From Actinostola sp. cb2023 (lineage: Eukaryota > Cnidaria > Anthozoa > Actiniaria > Actinostolidae): a DNA stretch of 64,000 bases. The stretch is taken from contig JAUJYZ010000510.1 of NCBI GenBank assembly GCA_033675265.1, positions 124,001 through 188,000 of the forward strand, written 5' to 3'. The notes under the pieces were generated by a model. The model searched no databases and was not told where the DNA came from. It worked only from the letters and a program-made list of their open reading frames with translations. Below are positions 23,303 to 64,000 of this stretch, one piece after another. Within the stretch, counting starts at the first letter, position 1. Each line of letters starts with the position of its first letter. Both the position numbers and the translations under genes were made by a program.

Positions 23303-23373
23303 GAGTGAAAAGGGGAGATGGAGGGGAAAGTTAGGGGGAAGGTAAGGGGGAGTGGGAGGTGGAGGGGTAGGGT
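23303..23373 (+). promoter_or_regulatory. G-rich stretch upstream of PPME1, possible G-quadruplex
   Basis: Repeated GGGG/GGGGG runs spaced by 1-8 bases occur on the plus strand (the non-template-like orientation for neither gene is certain), about 180-250 bases upstream of the PPME1 start. This pattern can form a G-quadruplex. Inference from composition only. Confidence 0.35.
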
Positions 23374-23724
23374 ACTCTCATCTAAAGTATAAAACTGATT
23401 CAAAAATAAGGTAATGTTTGGAACGAAAATAATGAGTTATGGCCGGAGCTCCTGGGTTTCTAAGGATGGTTTATACTATAAACAAATATATAACTCAAAG
23501 GACTCAAAGGCCGGAAATTAAAGGGATGACTTCGCCTTGCACTGTCACCACGATCGAACGATCAGTTTCAGTTTCGAATCTCAGTTTAACTTTTATTTCT
23601 TATCATAGTTGAATTCAAAAGAAAATAAGGGGACATAAATATATATTTAACTGGACAGAACGACTTGAGTGGTCCAGAAGTGGCTTGAGTTTTTAGCGGA
23701 CACTTCCAATTCATACGTTTTTTA

Positions 23725-24030
23725 CACCTATTCCAAAAATCGTTGTCCCCGCCGAAACTGAACAAGCAAGAAGCTAACGACCGCAAAGGGCATTGGGACT
23801 TTCTCCTTATTCATTTATTCATGCATCCGTAGACATTTTGACAACATGCATTTTCAAATGGCCGAATAGTTCCAAATGATTGCTATTCAACGCTCGTAGG
23901 GATAACTTCTCAAGACGAAGTACCACGGATATATCGATAAATAAATTAATTAGGAGATTCCCAAAGTCCTTTGCGGTCGTCAGCTTCTTGCTTGTTGCTT
24001 TCGGCCCGGACAACGATATTTGGAATAGGC
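23725..24030. mobile_element. MITE family 'CACCTATTCCAAA', copy 2
   Basis: It has the same termini and interior as the copy at 12845-13125, with small insertions. Long shared words include GGCCGAATAGTTCCAAATGA and TTGCTATTCAACGCTCGTAG. Confidence 0.8.
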
Positions 24031-24158
24031 CATATATTTGTTTTTTTGCTACTATGTATTTTATATTATATATACGGCTCTCTGGAAGAGCACGAATTGT
24101 GAAGAGACACCGTATTTTAAATAAAGATTATCATCATCATCATCATCACGTGAAACAG

Positions 24159-24260
24159 CATGCTCGAGGATCCAGCGGTTTTTGTCCGCGCTCCGAAGTC
24201 ACCGTTGTTTCGGCCGGTGACTTCGGAGCGCGGACAAAAACCGCTGGATCCTCGAGCATG
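24159..24260. mobile_element. Perfect hairpin MITE with 9-bp target duplication
   Basis: Arms 24159-24203 and 24216-24260 are 45 bp and perfectly complementary around a 12-base loop. GTGAAACAG occurs directly on both sides (24150-24158 and 24261-24269), a 9-bp duplication. A 9-bp target site is typical of Mutator-like elements. The absence of arm mismatches implies a young insertion or gene conversion between arms. Confidence 0.85.
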
Positions 24261-24895
24261 GTGAAACAGTTGCCTGCCACAAGTATTGACTGATCCTATA
24301 AGAACACTCGACTCAGTATCCTATACTGTGACCTTTCATTGAACCGTAGGAGCTCAGTAGCCGACTGCTTATAAAATCCTGCTTATAGTCTTTAATTTAG
24401 TCTAGTGACAAACGGTTCACGCTCTCCTCGACCACAACGGGAAACGTATTCATCCGATAATGAACTTGAAATTTCAATATTTTGAAGTTGGTGGTTTCGA
24501 TATATAGTCGATTCAAAAGGTTTTAAATATGCATTATCACAAACTGCATTGCATGTAATACTTTCGGTAGTGACTGATAGTACTGTCAGTCACAAACATC
24601 CCGCTGAATTCTGAATAGACTGTGAACTCCCCGCGTCTTTTCCCTCGTGCACAGTCGAACGTACCCAGGGTAGGTCGAACGCGTACCGTCCAGGATTATT
24701 TTGCTCTGCGTACCCTGCGTTCTTCTGAGTCTCATGGATCGAGTCTAGCTGTCAGATCTAGTCCCGGCCAGTACCACTGGCCCCACCTTTCTCAATAATA
24801 TATAAATACTGGGCGCAATAGAAATATAAAGACCACAAGAACCGCGCACGTTAATCTAACTGATCTAAGGAAATAGAGAAAAGCTCTCTCTATGA

Positions 24896-24985
24896 GCTCT
24901 TCTCAGTTCTGCTCTTCTGCTCTTCCGTGCTCTTCTTCTCTTCTGCTCTACTTCTGCTCTTCTGCTCTTCTGCTCTTCTGTTCTT
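24896..24985. repeat. TGCTCTTC minisatellite
   Basis: Tandem variants of TCTTCTGC and TGCTCTTC cover about 90 bases in the PPME1-FRY spacer. Confidence 0.85.
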
Positions 24986-26095
24986 CTAGTGTTCTGGACT
25001 ACATCGGGGTCTGAAGGGAAAAGAGCCAGTCAGTTAAGCACTGACGAAGTTTAACGAACTATGACGCGATTGTTGGACTATGGATGGTAGGACATCCGCA
25101 GCGCGATCTATATATATAAGTACTTGCTCTAAAAATAGAACAAATATATATCGTACGCGTATACGTCATTGCCGACGTCCTACCCACTGGATGAAATTAA
25201 TACAATATCAGTCATCGGCTTCGTTCCTGTTTATTCAGTTATTTTCCGCCTCAGACACCGACCCAGGCTGGGCTCGGCCGGGGACTACTCAGTGACGGCC
25301 TGGTACGTAGTGGAGGAAGGGAGAGGCCGGGGAGAATAAAGAAAGAGGAGTAATTATAAACACCGGTTCAGTTCATCCATTCACAGCATGGTTCATAAGC
25401 ACTCTCTATCGATCACAAAATTAACATGCACGACGGGAGAACTATAAAGTACAGTGCATGCTCCGACTTTATGTTTTACACTTTAGGTGGTCTAACGATG
25501 TTTTATAGCATCTGATTGCAAGCCGGTAGCCAGAGTACACAAATTAATGACAGGACTGCACGTAAGATACTGAAGAAAGTGAACACATTTTGAGAGTATA
25601 TATCGAGTTTGAATTGTCATTTTAGACATCTAATTTTCACTCCATGTTTCGTTTCAAGTACTTAGACAGTCCAAGACTTCACAACTGTGAACATTTATTC
25701 CGCGGGACCGGTATGGTGATCGTGACCGGTCAGGAACTCCTGGAGTCAATGGGTTAATTATTATCGATCAATCTTGTTTTTAAGAATACCCCTTCAATTA
25801 TCTATCATGCAATCTTGAATAATTGAAAACGACGTTTGAACAACCCAGGGGCGGTCAGATGCGTTTGGACTATAGCTTCATGATCAAGTCCGGTGATGGT
25901 CAGAATTTTGTGTGTGTCCTAAATCCGACTTTTTCGAAAACAACTCGAAAGCTCTGTGCTATTAAATATTCATATATCAAAGTTATTTGGATCTCGATTA
26001 ACTGAATTCGAAACTCACTGCGAGAACCATCATATAATTGGTGCTGATTGGTGCTGATTGGTGCGTTCTCCGCGTTTTCAGTCCAAGAGCCAGCC

Positions 26096-62286
<36,191 letters not shown>

Positions 62287-64000
62287 GTAAGATAAGCTAC
62301 AATCATTGCCAAAATGGTTGGCACGACTTGCCATTTTCTAGTATGTTCAGAAGTGTGCAGGACTACTGGCATACAACCCCCTTTCCCTTGGCTCCCCTCC
62401 CCCCTCCCCCTTGGGCAATGTTGGGTGGAAATGTTTCATTTGAGGTCTGACGTCATAATCTGTCAGTTTACAGCAACATTACTTCAGGGGGGAGGGGGGG
62501 GGGGGTTTTTTGGGGGGGGGGGGGGGGGGAGGGTTGGAGTGCCCCCAAGAGGGTTAGGAATGAAAATCACTGTTTTTTACTCAAAAAAGTCGAGCGTGCC
62601 AAGACATTTTGGCAACGATTGTACGTTCATGGGTTAGTTTATGCACGTCACGGCATTACGAATAGACCTGTGTAGTTATACTCTGTCTAAAGAACATTGT
62701 TGTCCATTGTTGTTGTTGTTGTTGTTGCTGCTGCTGCGCTGCTGCTGCTGCTACTGTTCTTGGCCTTGATGAGTTTTCTGTTTTTCTTCTGTATGTTGTT
62801 GTTGTTGTTACTGTTTCTTCTGTTTGTTGTTGTTGTTGTTGTTGTTCGTGGTCTTCATGAGTACTCGTTGCTGCTGCACTTGTAATAATAATATTATTGT
62901 AATAAATTGTTGTTGTTATTGTTGCTGCTGCTACTGTTCTTTGCCTTGATCCTTGATAAGTTCTCTGTATTTCTTCTGTATGTTGTTGCTGTTGCTGTTT
63001 CTGCTGTTGTTGTTGCTGTTTCTTCTTCTGTTGTTGTTGTTGCTGTTTCTTCTTCTGTTGTTGTTGTTGCTGTTTCTTCTGTTGTTGTTGTTTCTTCTGT
63101 TGTTGTTGTTGTTGTTTCTTCTGTTGTTGTTGTTGCTGTTTCTTCTGTTGTTGTTGTTGTTGTTGTTTCTTCTGTTGTTGTTGTTGTTGTTTCTTCTGTT
63201 GTTGTTGTTGTTGTTGTTGTTTCTTCTGTTGTTGTTGTTGTTGTTTCTTCTGTTGTTGTTGTTGTTGTTTCTTCTGTTGTTGTTGTTGTTGTTGTTTCTT
63301 CTGTTGTTGTTGTTGTTGTTGTTTCTTCTGTTGTTGTTGTTGCTGTTTCTTCTGTTGTTGTTGTTGTTGCTGTTTCTTCTGTTGTTGTTGTTGTTGTTGT
63401 TTCTTCTGTTGTTGTTGTTGTTGTTGTTGTTTCTTCTGTTGTTGTTGTTGCTGTTTCTTCTGTTGTTGTTGTTGTTGCTGTTTCTTCTGTTGTTGTTGTT
63501 GTTGTTGTTTCTTCTGTTGTTGTTGTTGCTGTTTTTCTTCTGTTGTTGTTGTTGTTGTTTCTTCTGTTGTTGTTGTTGTTGTTTCTTCTGTTGTTGTTGT
63601 TGTTGTTTCTTCTGTTGTTGTTGTTGCTGTTTCTTCTGTTGTTGTTGTTTTTGCTGTTTCTTCTGTTGTTGTTGTTGTTGTTTCTTCTGTTGTTGTTGTT
63701 GCTGTTTCTTCTGTTGTTGTTGTTGTTGTTTCTTCTGTTGTTGTTGTTGTTGTTTCTTCTGTTGTTGTTGTTGTTGTTTCTTCTGTTGTTGTTGTTGCTG
63801 TTTCTTCTGTTGTTGTTGTTGTTGTTGTTTCTTCTGTTGTTGTTGTTGTTGTTTCTTCTGTTGTTGTTGTTGTTGTTGTTGTTTCTTCTGTTGTTGTTGT
63901 TGTTGTTTCTTCTGTTGTTGTTGTTGTTGTTTGTTTCTTCTGTTGTTGTTGTTGTTGTTGTTTCTTCTGTTGTTGTTGTTGTTGTTGTTTCTTCTGTTGT
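62287..64000. repeat. FRY intron with G tracts and a long TGTTGT/TTTCTTC array to the window edge
   Basis: After the last visible exon, G runs lie at about 62489-62530. From about 62700 TGT and TGC trinucleotides begin. From about 63000 to the edge, units of TTTCTTC followed by four to nine TGT/TGC triplets repeat more than 40 times. No exon is visible. The array continues past the window. Confidence 0.9.

Larger units (their letters stand above)
23125..26095. promoter_or_regulatory. Spacer between the divergent PPME1 and FRY genes
   Basis: About 3 kb separates the PPME1 start from the first candidate FRY exon, so both promoters lie here. Near PPME1 there is a G-rich stretch (about 23303-23373). 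The middle contains a MITE (23725-24030), a perfect hairpin (24159-24260) and a TGCTCTTC minisatellite (about 24896-24985). Just before 26096, three ATTGG words at 26036-26061 are inverted CCAAT boxes of a likely TATA-less promoter. ORFs within (for example 25080-25295) have no supporting features. Confidence 0.5.

Noticed and set aside
25080..26005. Small ORFs between PPME1 and FRY as genes
   Set aside because: No splice context, family resemblance or composition change supports them.

Overview
The window is animal nuclear DNA. Genes are split into many short exons with GT-AG introns, and the spacers and introns are packed with small inverted-repeat transposons, microsatellites and minisatellites. 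The encoded proteins are clear but fairly divergent relatives of vertebrate ones, which fits a non-bilaterian or other invertebrate animal. A sponge is my guess, held weakly. All annotations come from reading exons by eye and comparing them with remembered human proteins; no alignment or search was run.

Layout. (1) 257-292, minus: a probable first coding exon of a gene leaving the window on the left, possibly NuMA-like. (2) 767-4185, plus: LAMTOR1, the lipid-anchored Ragulator subunit, complete in six exons (164 residues). (3) 4186-11916: spacer full of fold-back and MITE-like elements, with one unidentified ORF at 8047-8400. (4) 11917-23124, minus: PPME1, protein phosphatase methylesterase 1, complete in 14 exons (375 residues) with its whole catalytic triad. 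(5) 23125-26095: spacer between the divergently arranged PPME1 and FRY. (6) 26096 to beyond the right edge, plus: a Furry (FRY/FRYL) gene; about 45 exons and roughly 1,800 codons of the N-terminal and central parts are present, and the C-terminal part lies outside.

The genes act in separate housekeeping or signalling processes: lysosomal mTORC1 recruitment (LAMTOR1), PP2A demethylation (PPME1), and NDR/LATS kinase scaffolding in cell shape (FRY). They are not an operon. LAMTOR1, PPME1 and (if correct) NUMA1 are all on human 11q13.4, so part of the linkage may be ancient.

The most unusual structure is at 50934-54483 inside FRY. The 3' part of one coding exon, together with its splice donor and about ten intronic bases, has been amplified into 33 tandem 107-bp units. 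Other notable points are two nearly identical TTAA-flanked piggyBac-like elements, a perfect 45-bp-arm hairpin with a 9-bp target duplication, two related hAT-like insertions just downstream of FRY splice donors, a second tandem array of about 60 bp per unit, two candidate FRY first exons, and a cluster of single-base frame breaks in FRY exons that looks like homopolymer error in the assembly.
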